Made by a program: the position numbers and the translations under genes. The notes under the pieces were generated by a model. The model was not told where the DNA came from. It searched no databases and was given only the letters and a program-made list of their open reading frames with translations. This document shows, in pieces, positions 22,125 to 30,070 of a stretch of DNA of 64,000 bases. The DNA comes from Ponticoccus litoralis (GTDB taxonomy: Bacteria; Pseudomonadota; Alphaproteobacteria; Rhodobacterales; Rhodobacteraceae): contig NZ_JBDNCH010000002.1 of assembly GCF_039769985.1 (NCBI RefSeq), positions 3,410,001 to 3,474,000 on the forward strand, written 5' to 3'. The stretch's first letter is position 1. Each line of letters begins with the position of its first letter.

Positions 22125-22152
22125 CCCGTCCACTTCCACTTTGTTCTCAAAT

Positions 22153-22167
22153 GTTCTCATAAAGTTC
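22153..22167 (+). promoter_or_regulatory. SOS box (LexA site) of the 40-residue membrane peptide gene
   Basis: GTTC-TCATAAA-GTTC is an exact GTTC-N7-GTTC match in an AT-rich promoter. A further GTTC lies 10 bases upstream (22143), giving three GTTC repeats in all. It is 63 bases before the small gene's ATG, the same geometry as the uvrA box (70 bases). Confidence 0.85.
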
Positions 22168-22230
22168 TTTACACAGCGTAAATGATATGAGAACAAATGG
22201 GTAACAAAGCAGCCGATGGAGAGACAGCCC

Positions 22231-22353
22231 ATGTTCGAGATCGTCAAAACCGCCCTGACCCGTGACCACGACGGGCTTTGGCAGGATGCCCTTGGCGGGC
22301 TGTCGCTGATTGTCATACTCGTCTGCGCCCTGCATCTGCCGGTGCTTCTGTAA
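22231..22353 (+). CDS. SOS-boxed single-pass membrane peptide, 40 residues
   Basis: A short acidic and basic N terminus (MFEIVKTALTRDHDGLWQDA) is followed by one hydrophobic helix (residues 21-40) that ends the protein. GGAGAG stands 7 bases before the ATG; an in-frame ATG 15 bases upstream has a poorer ribosome site. It has its own promoter region with an exact SOS box and its own downstream terminator, so it is a separate transcription unit after recG. No catalytic motif. The layout resembles SidA, the SOS-induced membrane peptide that inhibits division in Caulobacter. That comparison is by size, topology and regulation only, not by sequence identity. Function unproven. Confidence 0.72.
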   Translation: MFEIVKTALTRDHDGLWQDALGGLSLIVILVCALHLPVLL

Positions 22354-22385
22354 CCCTTTCTGCCTGCGTGTTCCTGTCCCGGATC

Positions 22386-22416
22386 CCGGCACCTGTCTGT
22401 CCCGACAGCGTGCCGG
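22386..22416 (+). other. strong stem-loop in 3' UTR of the SOS peptide
   Basis: CCGGCAC-CTGTC pairs with GACAG-C-GTGCCGG (12 pairs, one bulge, 6-base loop). It lies between the peptide stop and the terminator. It may stabilise the short mRNA or form part of a small RNA; no other evidence. Confidence 0.4.
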
Positions 22417-22482
22417 CCTGTTCCCAACCTCGGTTCCACTGCCTGTGACCGATCAGATCCGGCGCCCAAAACGCGCGCCTTT

Positions 22483-22518
22483 CCGCCGCCTCCATCCCCG
22501 GAGCGCGGCGGTTTTTTT
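22483..22518 (+). terminator. Rho-independent terminator of the SOS peptide unit
   Basis: CCGCCG-C-CTCC-ATCCCC-GGAG-CG-CGGCGG followed by seven T residues. It is a classic intrinsic terminator, 130 bases after the stop of the small gene. Confidence 0.88.
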
Positions 22519-22622
22519 GGTTGAGGGTCGGGCACGGCCTGCGCCTGACCGGGGCCAGAATGCCGGACGTGAGGCGCGCCGGTTCGACTCGGCGCACCGC
22601 TGCGCGGAATGCGGTGGGGGCG

Positions 22623-23077
22623 TCAGGCGGTCCGGTTCACGCGGGCGATCTCTGCCGCCTCGGTGGCGGCGTCGAGTGCCAGCAGGATGGAGGCGTGGCG
22701 GTTCTTGTAGGCCTGCGCGGGACGCAGCACCTCCAGCCCGTCGAAGGGGGCCTCGGGCGTCGGCCCGTCCTCTTTCAGCATGGCGCGCAGCATGTCGCGG
22801 GCCCGGGCGATCTGGTCCGGGGTGCAGCCGAGGATTGCGCCGCCCACGACCGAGGCCGCCGCCTGCCCAAGGGCGCAGGCCTTCACATCCTGCGCGTAGT
22901 CGGCGACCCGGTACCGTCTTCCATCACCAGGTCGACGGTCACGGTCGAGCCGCAGAGCGGCGAGCGCTTCTTGACGGTGGCGCCGGGGGCCTCCAGCCGC
23001 CCGAGGCGCGGGATATCCGCGGCCAGTTCAAGGATGCGCCCGGAATAGAGCTTGATAAGATCGGTCTCGCCGGACAT
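22623..23077 (-). CDS. NifU/SufU-type iron-sulfur scaffold protein (one frameshift in text)
   Basis: About 150 residues. The three cluster-ligand cysteines appear in order: KKRSPLCGS, DVKACALGQAAASV and GGAILGCTPDQI. This is the IscU/SufU N-terminal fold used to build and hand over Fe-S clusters. The frame breaks near 22910. The text reads GACGGTACCGGGTC on the coding strand where the family needs E-D-G-R-V, so two extra bases (or one missing base) must be corrected. The site again contains a GGTCG core once repaired. It is divergent from hisI, with 81 bases between the starts. Confidence 0.82.
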
Positions 23078-23158
23078 TGGCTGCGTCCTCGTGGTTTCCC
23101 TTTGGCCGTGAGTTCCATACATAGGCATCGCACTCAGACAAGCAAAAGGTTTTTGCCC

Positions 23159-23515
23159 ATGCCCTTCGATCCTGCGACCTTGGTCTATGACGCGCGCGGC
23201 CTGATCCCCTGTATCGCCCAGGCCGAGGGGACCGGTGAAGTCCTGATGATGGCCTGGATGACTGCCGAGGCCGTGGCGAAGACACTGGAAACCGGGCGCG
23301 TGACCTATTGGTCGCGGTCGCGGCAGGCCTTCTGGATCAAGGGCGAGACCTCGGGGCATACGCAGGAGTTGGTGGATCTTCGGGTCGATTGCGACCGCGA
23401 TTGCCTGCTGGCCGTGGTCCGGCAGGAGGGACCGGCCTGTCACACCAACCGGCGGTCGTGCTTTTATACCTCGGTGGTGGGCGAAGAGACCGAGTTGATG
23501 GCGCCCATGGTCTGA
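23159..23515 (+). CDS. hisI: phosphoribosyl-AMP cyclohydrolase
   Basis: 118-residue enzyme of histidine synthesis (third step), without the HisE domain that is fused in enterobacteria. Metal-binding acidic and Cys residues DLRVDCDRDCLL are followed by GPACHTNRRSCFY with the third zinc Cys. It is a stand-alone gene here, with no other his genes in the window. Copy B of the intergenic repeat follows its stop. Confidence 0.95.
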   Translation: MPFDPATLVYDARGLIPCIAQAEGTGEVLMMAWMTAEAVAKTLETGRVTYWSRSRQAFWIKGETSGHTQELVDLRVDCDRDCLLAVVRQEGPACHTNRRSCFYTSVVGEETELMAPMV

Positions 23516-23519
23516 CCGC

Positions 23520-23566
23520 GCCGCGCGCGGCGGCTGTGGGCCTTGGGTATTTGGGCCAAGAAGAAG
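23520..23566 (+). repeat. intergenic repeat, copy B
   Basis: A GCGC-rich short hairpin, then CCTTGGGTATTTGGGCCAAGAAGAAG just after the hisI stop. It shares the GGTATTT and AAGAAGAAG blocks with copies A, C and D. The G5/C5 hairpin seen in the others is degenerate here. Confidence 0.6.
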
Positions 23567-23616
23567 CCGAGGGACGGCGCTTTCTTGGCGGCCTGGGGTG
23601 CCGGGAGGCTTGCGGC

Positions 23617-24462
23617 TCAGAAGCCGACCAGGCGGCGGATGTCCTGCGGCGTGGCGCCCTCGGCCCGGTAGGTGGCGAGGGCGCGGGCGTCGTCGCGTTT
23701 GGCGAGGCGTTTGCCATGCTCGTCCCGGATCAGGCGGTGGTGATGGTAGCCGGGTGTCGGCAGGCCCATGAGGCGCTGCAGCACGACATGGATCGGCGTG
23801 GCGTCGAAGAGGTCCTCGCCGCGGATCACATGGGTGATCTGCTGCGCCGCGTCGTCCAGCACGACCGACAGGTGGTAGGAGCCCGGGAAGTCCCGCCGCG
23901 ACAGCACGATGTCCCCGACCGTGTCGATCATCCCGCGCGCGGTGACCTGCGGCGCCGTCCGGGCGCCTGTTTCGGTGAAGGTGATGTCGGCGGGGCCGAG
24001 CCTTTCCATGGCGCGGGCCATGTCGAGCCGCAGGGCGCCTTCGGGCAGCGGCCCGCTGCGGGGCTTGCCGCGGCAGGTGCCCGGGTAGACCGGGCCGTCG
24101 GGGCCGATCAGCGGCGCGCCTTCCTGCGGGGCAGAGGCGGCCTCGGCGATGTCGCGGCGGCTGCAGCTACAGGCATAGAGCAGGCCCTGCGACCAGAGGC
24201 TGTCGAGGGCGGCGCGATAGGCGGGCAGCCGGTCGGACTGGCGCAGGGCCGGTTCGGGCCAGTCGAGGCCCAGCCAGCGCAGGTCATCGTGGATCTGCCG
24301 CTCCCATTCCGGGCGCGAGCGGGTGCTGTCGATGTCCTCGATGCGAAGCAGGAAGGTGCCGCCCGCTGCCTGGGCCATGTCGAAGGCGGTCAGCGCCGAG
24401 AAGGCGTGACCCAGATGCAGCGGCCCGGTTGGGCTGGGGGCGAAGCGCGTCCGGAAGGTCAC
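23617..24462 (-). CDS. gluQ: glutamyl-Q tRNA(Asp) synthetase
   Basis: 281 residues, a truncated GluRS-like catalytic core without anticodon-binding domain. It attaches glutamate to queuosine in tRNA(Asp). RFAPSPTGPLHLGH is the HIGH-type motif, CSCSRRDI together with YPGTC provide zinc ligands, and KRLAKRDD stands in place of KMSKS. The start is a GTG whose last two bases are part of the trmFO stop (GTGA overlap), so the pair is an operon for tRNA modification. Confidence 0.92.
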   Translation of the reverse strand: MTFRTRFAPSPTGPLHLGHAFSALTAFDMAQAAGGTFLLRIEDIDSTRSRPEWERQIHDDLRWLGLDWPEPALRQSDRLPAYRAALDSLWSQGLLYACSCSRRDIAEAASAPQEGAPLIGPDGPVYPGTCRGKPRSGPLPEGALRLDMARAMERLGPADITFTETGARTAPQVTARGMIDTVGDIVLSRRDFPGSYHLSVVLDDAAQQITHVIRGEDLFDATPIHVVLQRLMGLPTPGYHHHRLIRDEHGKRLAKRDDARALATYRAEGATPQDIRRLVGF

Positions 24463-25834
24463 GCTTTTTCAGAGGGTTCCGGGGTGACGTTCGCTTGATC
24501 CGCCAACCAGCCCGACCATTCCGCCTTGGCGCGGTCGGTATAGCCCTTGTAGCGGTCGCGACGGCCCCGGCGAGCCGCCTTTGAGGCCTTCGAGCGGGCG
24601 GAACAGGCCGAAGTTCACATTCATCGGCTGGAAGGTCTTGGCCTCGGCGCCGCCGGTGATGTGGTGGATCAGCGCGCCGTGCGCTGTGTCTTGCGGGACC
24701 GTGGGCAGCGTGTGACCGAGGATCTCGGCGGCGGCCATGCGGCCCGCCAGCAGGCCCATGGCGGCGGATTCGACGTAGCCTTCGACGCCGGTCACCTGAC
24801 CGGCAAAGCGGATATTGGGCTCGGAGCGCAGGCGCATCTGTGCGTCCAGCAGCGTCGGGCTGTTCAGGAAGGTGTTGCGGTGGATGCCGCCGAGGCGCGC
24901 GAAACTGGCGTCCTCCAGCCCGGGAATCATTTTGAAAACAGCATTTTGCGCGCCGTACTTCATCTTGGTCTGGAAGCCGACGATATTGTAGAGCGTCCCC
25001 AGCGCATTGTCCCGGCGCAGCTGGACCACGGCGTAGGGCTTTTGGTCCGGCTTATGGGCATTGGTCAGGCCCACGGGCTTCATCGGGCCGTGGCGCAGGG
25101 TCTCGCGGCCACGTTCCGCCATGACCTCGATGGGCAGGCAGCCGTCGAAGTATTTCGCCGTCTCGCCCTCGTGGAATTCCGTCTTGTCGGCGGCCAGAAG
25201 CGCGTCGATGAAGGCCTCGTACTGGTCCTTCGTCATCGGGCAGTTCAGGTAGGCCTTCTGTTCTTCCTCGGTCTCGCCCTTGTCGTAGCGTGACTGGCGC
25301 CAGGCCACACCCATATCGATGGTCTCGGCGTAGACGATGGGGGCGATGGCGTCGAAGAAGGCCAGCCGGTCGGCGCCGGTTTCCGCACTGGATCGCGGCG
25401 CCCAGAGCCTCGGAGGTCAGCGGGCCGGTGGCGAAGATCCAGCGGCCCTCGGCGGGCAGGTCAGAGATCTCTTCATGGGTGATCGTGATATTCGGATGGG
25501 CGGTCAGCGCGGCGGTCACCGATTCCGCGAAAGCCTCGCGGTCGACGGCCAGCGCGCCGCCGGCGGGCAGGCGGTGCTTATGCGCGGTCTCGATGATCAG
25601 GCCGCCGGCCTGACGCATTTCCCAATGCAGCAGGCCCACCGCGTTCTGTTCGTCGTCATCCGAACGGAAGGAGTTCGAGCAGACCATTTCCCCAAGGTTT
25701 TCAGTCTGGTGCGCGAAGGTCTTCACCTGCGGGCGCATCTCGTGAAGCACGACCTTCACGCCCGCGTTTGCGGCCTGCCATGCGGCCTCGGACCCGGCCA
25801 TGCCGCCGCCCACGATATGCAATGTCTCTGTCAT
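24459..25834 (-). CDS. trmFO: folate-dependent tRNA (uracil-54) methyltransferase TrmFO (two frameshifts in text)
   Basis: FAD-dependent enzyme that makes ribothymidine in the T-loop, about 457 residues after repair. The dinucleotide fold IVGGGMAGSEAAW opens the protein and CSNSFRSD follows the usual order. PMNVNFGLF lies near the C terminus. The frame slips at 25387 (CACTGG where the repaired text is CCTGG) and at 24574 (GGCGAGCCGCC). All other segments are collinear with the family, so the gene should be intact. Its stop overlaps the gluQ start. Confidence 0.92.
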
Positions 25835-25873
25835 GGGCCGCAGATAGACGCTGCCGCGCGCTCTGCCAAGGGT

Positions 25874-26656
25874 CTAGGCCCAGTCCGGGCTGCGCTTTTC
25901 GAGGAAGGCCGCGATGCCCTCGTCGGTGTCGCGCCAAAGCATGTTCTCGACCATGACCTCGCCGGTGAAGGCATAGGCCTGATCCAGCGGCATCTGCAGC
26001 TGGTCGTAGAAGGCGGATTTGCCGATGCGCACGGCGGCCGAGAGCTTGGCGGCGACCGTCGCGGCCAGTTCGTCGCAGGCGTCTTCCAGCGTCTCGGGGG
26101 CGACGGTGCGGTTGATCAGACCGGCGGCCTCTGCCTCTGCGCAGGACAGGAAGCGGCCCGTGGTCAGCATCTCGAAGGCCTTCTTGCGCGGGATACTGCG
26201 GGAGAGTGCGACCATGGGCGTCGAACAGAAGAGGCCGATGTTCACCCCGTTGACGCCGAAGCGCGTGCCCTCGGCGGCCGGGGCCATGTCGCAGGAGGCG
26301 ACAAGCTGGCACCCGGCGGCGGTGGCGATGCCGTGGACCTGCGCGATGACTGGCTGGGGCAGGCGTTGCAGCCCCTGCATCACCGCGCCGCAACGGTTGA
26401 AGAGGTCGGCGAAATAGGCGGCGCCGCCGTCCTCGGCCTGCCGCCCGGCCTGCATCTGCTTCAGGTCGTGGCCCGCGCAGAAGGCCTTGCCCGCGCCGGA
26501 CAGGATCACCACGCGGCTGTCGCGGTCTTCCATCAGCGCGTCGATCTGGGACTGAAGCGCCGCCAGCATCTCGTCCGAAAGCGCGTTCAGCCGCTCGGGT
26601 GCGTTCATGTGCAGCCGGGTGACGCCCCCGGTGTCGCGACGTTGCAGGATTTCCAT
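25874..26656 (-). CDS. enoyl-CoA hydratase/isomerase family protein
   Basis: 260 residues, crotonase fold. FCAGHDLKQM supplies one oxyanion-hole element. HGIATAAGCQLVASCDM supplies the second but has Ala-Ala-Gly where classical hydratases have Gly-Gly-Gly/Ala. The position of the first catalytic Glu is Val-Asn-Gly-Val, so ordinary crotonase hydration is doubtful. This pattern resembles the ECHDC3-like subgroup. It is divergent from a PaaI-type thioesterase, and the pair may edit or recycle acyl-CoAs. Substrate unknown. Confidence 0.8.
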   Translation of the reverse strand: MEILQRRDTGGVTRLHMNAPERLNALSDEMLAALQSQIDALMEDRDSRVVILSGAGKAFCAGHDLKQMQAGRQAEDGGAAYFADLFNRCGAVMQGLQRLPQPVIAQVHGIATAAGCQLVASCDMAPAAEGTRFGVNGVNIGLFCSTPMVALSRSIPRKKAFEMLTTGRFLSCAEAEAAGLINRTVAPETLEDACDELAATVAAKLSAAVRIGKSAFYDQLQMPLDQAYAFTGEVMVENMLWRDTDEGIAAFLEKRSPDWA

Positions 26657-26710
26657 CTTGTCCTCCGCTTTTGGGGCAGCTTAGCTGCCGCAAAGCAAGG
26701 AGGAAAGCGA

Positions 26711-27136
26711 ATGGCGCTGATGATCGAAGCCGAGGAAATGGCGGGCTACCTGGACGAGGTCTTTCCGCAGGTGCGCGGCATGTTCGAGATCGACGAGCTG
26801 ACCGAAGAGCGGCTGGTCATGCGCCTGCATGTGGACGAGCAGCACCTGCGCCCGGGCGGCACCGTGTCGGGACCGTCGATGTTCGGGCTGGCGGATGTGG
26901 CGGCCTATGTGGCCACCATGGCGCGGATCGGGCGTCAGGCGCTGGCGGTGACGACCCATTGTTCGATCGACTTCATGCGCAAGCCCGCGGCGGGTGTGGA
27001 CCTGCTGGCCGAGGCGCGGGTGCTGAAGCTGGGGCGGACGCTGTCGGTGACCGGCGTGCTGCTCTACTCCGAGGGCAGCGGCGATCCGGTGGCCCATGCC
27101 TCGCTGACCTACTCGATTCCGCCCGCGCGCGGCTAG
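26711..27136 (+). CDS. PaaI-type hotdog thioesterase
   Basis: 141 residues with the hotdog pattern HLRPGGTVSGPSMFGLADVAAY (the helix with Asp as catalytic candidate) and THCSIDFMRKP. Such enzymes hydrolyse aryl- or acyl-CoA thioesters in the cytoplasm. AAGGAGGAAAGCG gives a very strong ribosome site. It is divergent from the crotonase-fold gene with 54 bases between starts, so they share a promoter region. Confidence 0.85.
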   Translation: MALMIEAEEMAGYLDEVFPQVRGMFEIDELTEERLVMRLHVDEQHLRPGGTVSGPSMFGLADVAAYVATMARIGRQALAVTTHCSIDFMRKPAAGVDLLAEARVLKLGRTLSVTGVLLYSEGSGDPVAHASLTYSIPPARG

Positions 27137-27232
27137 GCGGCGCTTCGCCGGGTCATGGAACGGCAGGTCGCGCCGGGCGTTCTTTCCCCAGCAGACGCCT
27201 CAGGGCGCCATGAACCAAACGGAGGAAAGACC

Positions 27233-27382
27233 ATGAGTATCGGAAGCATGATCCGCCGCGCCGTCGGAAGCTACAGTGCCGCCAAGACCGGCCGCCATCG
27301 CCGCCGTCCCGTCCGCAGCCGCCGCAGCGCCGAAAGCCAGGTGGCCAGCGGGCTGTTCCGGATGTTGCGCCGCAAGATCTGA
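27233..27382 (+). CDS. small arginine-rich protein, 49 residues
   Basis: 14 of 49 residues are Arg or Lys, including GRHRRRPVRSRRS in the middle. It has a clean GGAGGAAAGACC ribosome site before ATG and an intrinsic terminator 21 bases after the stop, so it is likely expressed. No domain is recognised. A basic peptide of this size could bind nucleic acid or ribosomes, but that is inference. Confidence 0.6.
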   Translation: MSIGSMIRRAVGSYSAAKTGRHRRRPVRSRRSAESQVASGLFRMLRRKI

Positions 27383-27403
27383 ACAGCCCACGCGGCGTGC
27401 AGA

Positions 27404-27432
27404 CGCCTCGCCCCGACCGGGCGGGGCGTTTT
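27404..27432 (+). terminator. Rho-independent terminator
   Basis: CGCCTC-GCCC-CGACC-GGGC-GGGGCG followed by TTTT. It ends the small Arg-rich gene and faces the convergent gene that stops at 27438. Confidence 0.8.
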
Positions 27433-27437
27433 GCGTT

Positions 27438-28475
27438 TCAGGGGGCCCCGGCGTAGCCCCAGAGGAACCCGAAGGCCACGGCGGCGGCGGCGAAGATCGC
27501 CGAGGCCCGCAGCAGTTTCATGCGCGAGAAGGGCCGTTCCCCGTAGGTGCGCCCGTCGATCCCCGAGACCACGACCTTCATCGGTTTGTCGCCATAACTG
27601 TAGTGCAGGATCCAGACCGGCAGCAGGATGCGCCGGTAGTGGATGCCGCTGGTGTCGGTGTCCATTTGCGAGACCCGGGTGGCGGGTTTGCCGACGTGAT
27701 CCCTCACGCGATTGCGCAGCAGAAGGTGCTTGTCGGCCTCGTTCGAGGCCAGCCCCTCGGCGACGCTTTGCCGGTGCCGCTCTGCGGCGAAGCCCGCAAG
27801 ATAGCCCGCGCGATAGGGGCGCAGGCGGCGCGGGTCGAAGTCATGCAGGATGCCGTCGCGGATCAGCGGGGTGACGTGATCCGAGGCGGGCGCGAGCATG
27901 TCGTCGAAATGCACCTGAAGGGAGCCGCTCACGCGGACGCGCCGCGCCTTGTCGCCCGAACCCCTGCGGTAGGTGGCGGTGTAGCGGACGAACTCGGTGC
28001 TGTCGAAGGTCCAGAAGGGCGCGTAAAGCCCGGCAATCCGGCCTTCGGAGGACGTTGCGCTCAGGTCGTTCGGCGCGCAGAGGCGGCCCTTGATCCATTG
28101 CGTGATATGGTCGGGCGCGGCTTCGGCGGGCACCCGGAAGGGGATCAGCGCCATGGCGCGAAAGCCCTCGGCGGCAGAGGTCATGACCACCGGGCCGTCG
28201 CAATAGGGGCAATGGGTCGACAGCGCCGGGCCGGTAAAGGTGACCTCTCCGCCGCAGGTCTCGCAATGGCAGTGGATGCTCTCGGGCAGGGCGGGGGCGG
28301 TGGCGTCATTGGCGCCGGGATTGTAGCGGGTCTCGGCGGCGGCCTGTGTGTCCCACGGCGTTGCAAGCGAGCGGCGCGTGCCGCAGTGGGTGCAGGTCAG
28401 CCCCTGATGCGCGGGGTCGAAGGCGCATTGCCCGGCGCAGCTCTGGCACAGAAGGTCGGACTGCGCGATGCTCAA
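27438..28475 (-). CDS. zinc-ribbon membrane-anchored protein, unknown function
   Basis: 345 residues. Two zinc-ribbon-like CxxC pairs lie at the N terminus (CQSC ... CTHC), then CETC and CPYC near residues 70-92. A beta-rich middle contains YAPFWTFDS and RILLPVWILHYSYG. A single C-terminal membrane helix (AIFAAAAVAFGFLWGYAG) ends it. This architecture is often annotated as a TFIIB-type zinc-ribbon or primosomal-like protein but has no helicase motif. The start overlaps the stop of the membrane protein gene at 28472 (ATGA), so they are co-translated and may form one complex. Confidence 0.75.
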   Translation of the reverse strand: MSIAQSDLLCQSCAGQCAFDPAHQGLTCTHCGTRRSLATPWDTQAAAETRYNPGANDATAPALPESIHCHCETCGGEVTFTGPALSTHCPYCDGPVVMTSAAEGFRAMALIPFRVPAEAAPDHITQWIKGRLCAPNDLSATSSEGRIAGLYAPFWTFDSTEFVRYTATYRRGSGDKARRVRVSGSLQVHFDDMLAPASDHVTPLIRDGILHDFDPRRLRPYRAGYLAGFAAERHRQSVAEGLASNEADKHLLLRNRVRDHVGKPATRVSQMDTDTSGIHYRRILLPVWILHYSYGDKPMKVVVSGIDGRTYGERPFSRMKLLRASAIFAAAAVAFGFLWGYAGAP

Positions 28476-28774
28476 CTGTCCGACTCCGCCATTGCCGCAA
28501 GGATTTCCATCATGAGATACAGCCGCAGTTGCGCGCGGTCGATGGCGCCCGCAAGGTCGTCGGTCCGGTGCCAGTCGCCGAGGACCGTGGCGATGAACCA
28601 GGTGATCAGCAGCCAGAAGCCGATGCGCGACCAGCCGCGGATCATGCGGAAGAACCCGGCAGAGCCCTGCTTCAGCTCGTGCTTCGCCTCGTAGACCTCG
28701 ATCATCTTGCGCACGGCCCCGGTGCCGAGAAGCGCGGATAGCGCAAGTGTCAGGGCGGTCAAAATCAGGGCCAT
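28472..28774 (-). CDS. small two-helix membrane protein, unknown
   Basis: 100 residues with an N-terminal hydrophobic segment (residues 2-18) and a second one near 50-66 (IGFWLLITWFIATVLG). The stretch between them is charged (EVYEAKHELKQG). Its stop overlaps the start of the zinc-ribbon membrane protein, which suggests a shared function. No family recognised. Confidence 0.65.
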   Translation of the reverse strand: MALILTALTLALSALLGTGAVRKMIEVYEAKHELKQGSAGFFRMIRGWSRIGFWLLITWFIATVLGDWHRTDDLAGAIDRAQLRLYLMMEILAAMAESDS

Positions 28775-28927
28775 CGTATCGGGATCAATCAGGGGCGTCG
28801 CAACGCGCCCTTGGTGGCGGCTGAAGCCGGCAGGGTCAAGGGGCCGGGAAGGCCGATTTTCATGGGGTATTCAGATACCGTAATTTTAAACTATTGAAAA
28901 CGTTTGTTTATTTACGATATGTGCCGC

Positions 28928-28955
28928 TTGACTGGCTTTCCGCAGGCTGTATAAC
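28928..28955 (+). promoter_or_regulatory. sigma-70-type promoter of rplM-rpsI
   Basis: TTGACT, 16-base spacer, TATAAC, 66 bases before the rplM start. It is preceded by about 60 bases of AT-rich sequence that could act as an UP-like element, which fits a ribosomal protein operon. Confidence 0.75.
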
Positions 28956-29021
28956 CCCGCAATCGGATACCGGGCCGGGCGGATTCATCGCGCGGCCCTT
29001 GTCAATAAACGGAACTATCAC

Positions 29022-29480
29022 ATGAAAACCTTCTCTGCGACTCCGGCAGACATCGAGAAGAAGTGGGTCGTGATCGACGCCGAGGGCGTTGTTCTGGGCC
29101 GTCTCGCCTCGATCGTCGCCATGCGCCTGCGCGGCAAGCACAAGGCCACCTTCACCCCCCACATGGACATGGGCGACAACGTCATCATCGTGAACGCCGA
29201 CAAGGTCCAGCTGACCGGCAAGAAGCGCGAAGAGCACTTCTACTGGCACACCGGCCACCCGGGCGGCATCAAGTCCCGCACCAAGGCGCAGATCCTCGAG
29301 GGCGCACACCCCGAGCGCGTCGTGTTCCAGGCCGTCAAGCGCATGCTGCCGGGCAACCGCCTGTCGCGCAAGCAGCTGACCAACCTGCGCATCTACGCGT
29401 CGGCAGAGCACCCGCACGACGCCCAGAACCCCGAGGTTCTGGACGTGAAATCCAAGAACTCCAAGAACACCCGGGTGTAA
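29022..29480 (+). CDS. rplM: ribosomal protein L13
   Basis: 152 residues, early-assembling 50S protein. WVVIDAEGVVLGRLAS, THPG-like HTGHPGGIKSRT and MLPGNRLSRKQL are typical. It is followed 2 bases later by rpsI, the universal pairing. Codon use is clean and there is no frame break. Confidence 0.98.
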   Translation: MKTFSATPADIEKKWVVIDAEGVVLGRLASIVAMRLRGKHKATFTPHMDMGDNVIIVNADKVQLTGKKREEHFYWHTGHPGGIKSRTKAQILEGAHPERVVFQAVKRMLPGNRLSRKQLTNLRIYASAEHPHDAQNPEVLDVKSKNSKNTRV

Positions 29481-29482
29481 TC

Positions 29483-29971
29483 ATGGCTGAACAGATCAAC
29501 TCCCTGGAAGAACTCGGCGCGGCCGCTGGCTCTGTCGACACCTCGGTTCTCGAAGAGGCCCCCCGCGAGCCCGTCCGTGACGAGCTGGGCCGTTCCTACG
29601 CCACCGGCAAGCGGAAGGACGCGGTTGCCCGCGTCTGGATCAAGCCGGGCTCCGGCAAGGTCATCGTGAACGGCAAGGACCAGGACAAGTACTTTGCCCG
29701 TCCGGTGCTGCAGCTGATCCTGCGCCAGCCGTTCCAGATTGCTGGCGTGGAAGGTGAATTCGACGTCTTCGCAACCGTCAAGGGCGGTGGCCTCACCGGT
29801 CAGGCCGGCGCGGTCAAGCACGGCATCTCGAAGGCGCTGCAGCTGTACAACCCGGAGCTGCGCGGCGCGCTGAAGGCGGCAGGCTTCCTGACCCGCGACA
29901 GCCGCGTCGTCGAGCGGAAGAAATACGGTAAGCGCAAGGCGCGCCGCAGCTTCCAGTTCTCGAAGCGTTAA
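29483..29971 (+). CDS. rpsI: ribosomal protein S9
   Basis: 162 residues. The alphaproteobacterial N-terminal extension (about 35 residues, acidic) precedes the core GRSYATGKRKDAVARVW. The conserved basic tail KKYGKRKARRSFQFSKR, which reaches the ribosomal P site, ends the protein. It is the second gene of the rplM operon and a terminator follows. Confidence 0.98.
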   Translation: MAEQINSLEELGAAAGSVDTSVLEEAPREPVRDELGRSYATGKRKDAVARVWIKPGSGKVIVNGKDQDKYFARPVLQLILRQPFQIAGVEGEFDVFATVKGGGLTGQAGAVKHGISKALQLYNPELRGALKAAGFLTRDSRVVERKKYGKRKARRSFQFSKR

Positions 29972-30013
29972 TCACAGCCGGAGGGGTGCAGACCCCGCCG
30001 TGCCGAAAGTCAG

Positions 30014-30041
30014 GGCCGTCCCGTATCGGGGCGGCCTTTTT
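30014..30041 (+). terminator. Rho-independent terminator of rplM-rpsI
   Basis: GGCCG-TCCC-GTATC-GGGG-CGGCC then TTTTT, 42 bases after the rpsI stop. Confidence 0.88.
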
Positions 30042-30070
30042 CGTTCCCTTTTTCGTTTGATGGCAGGCGC

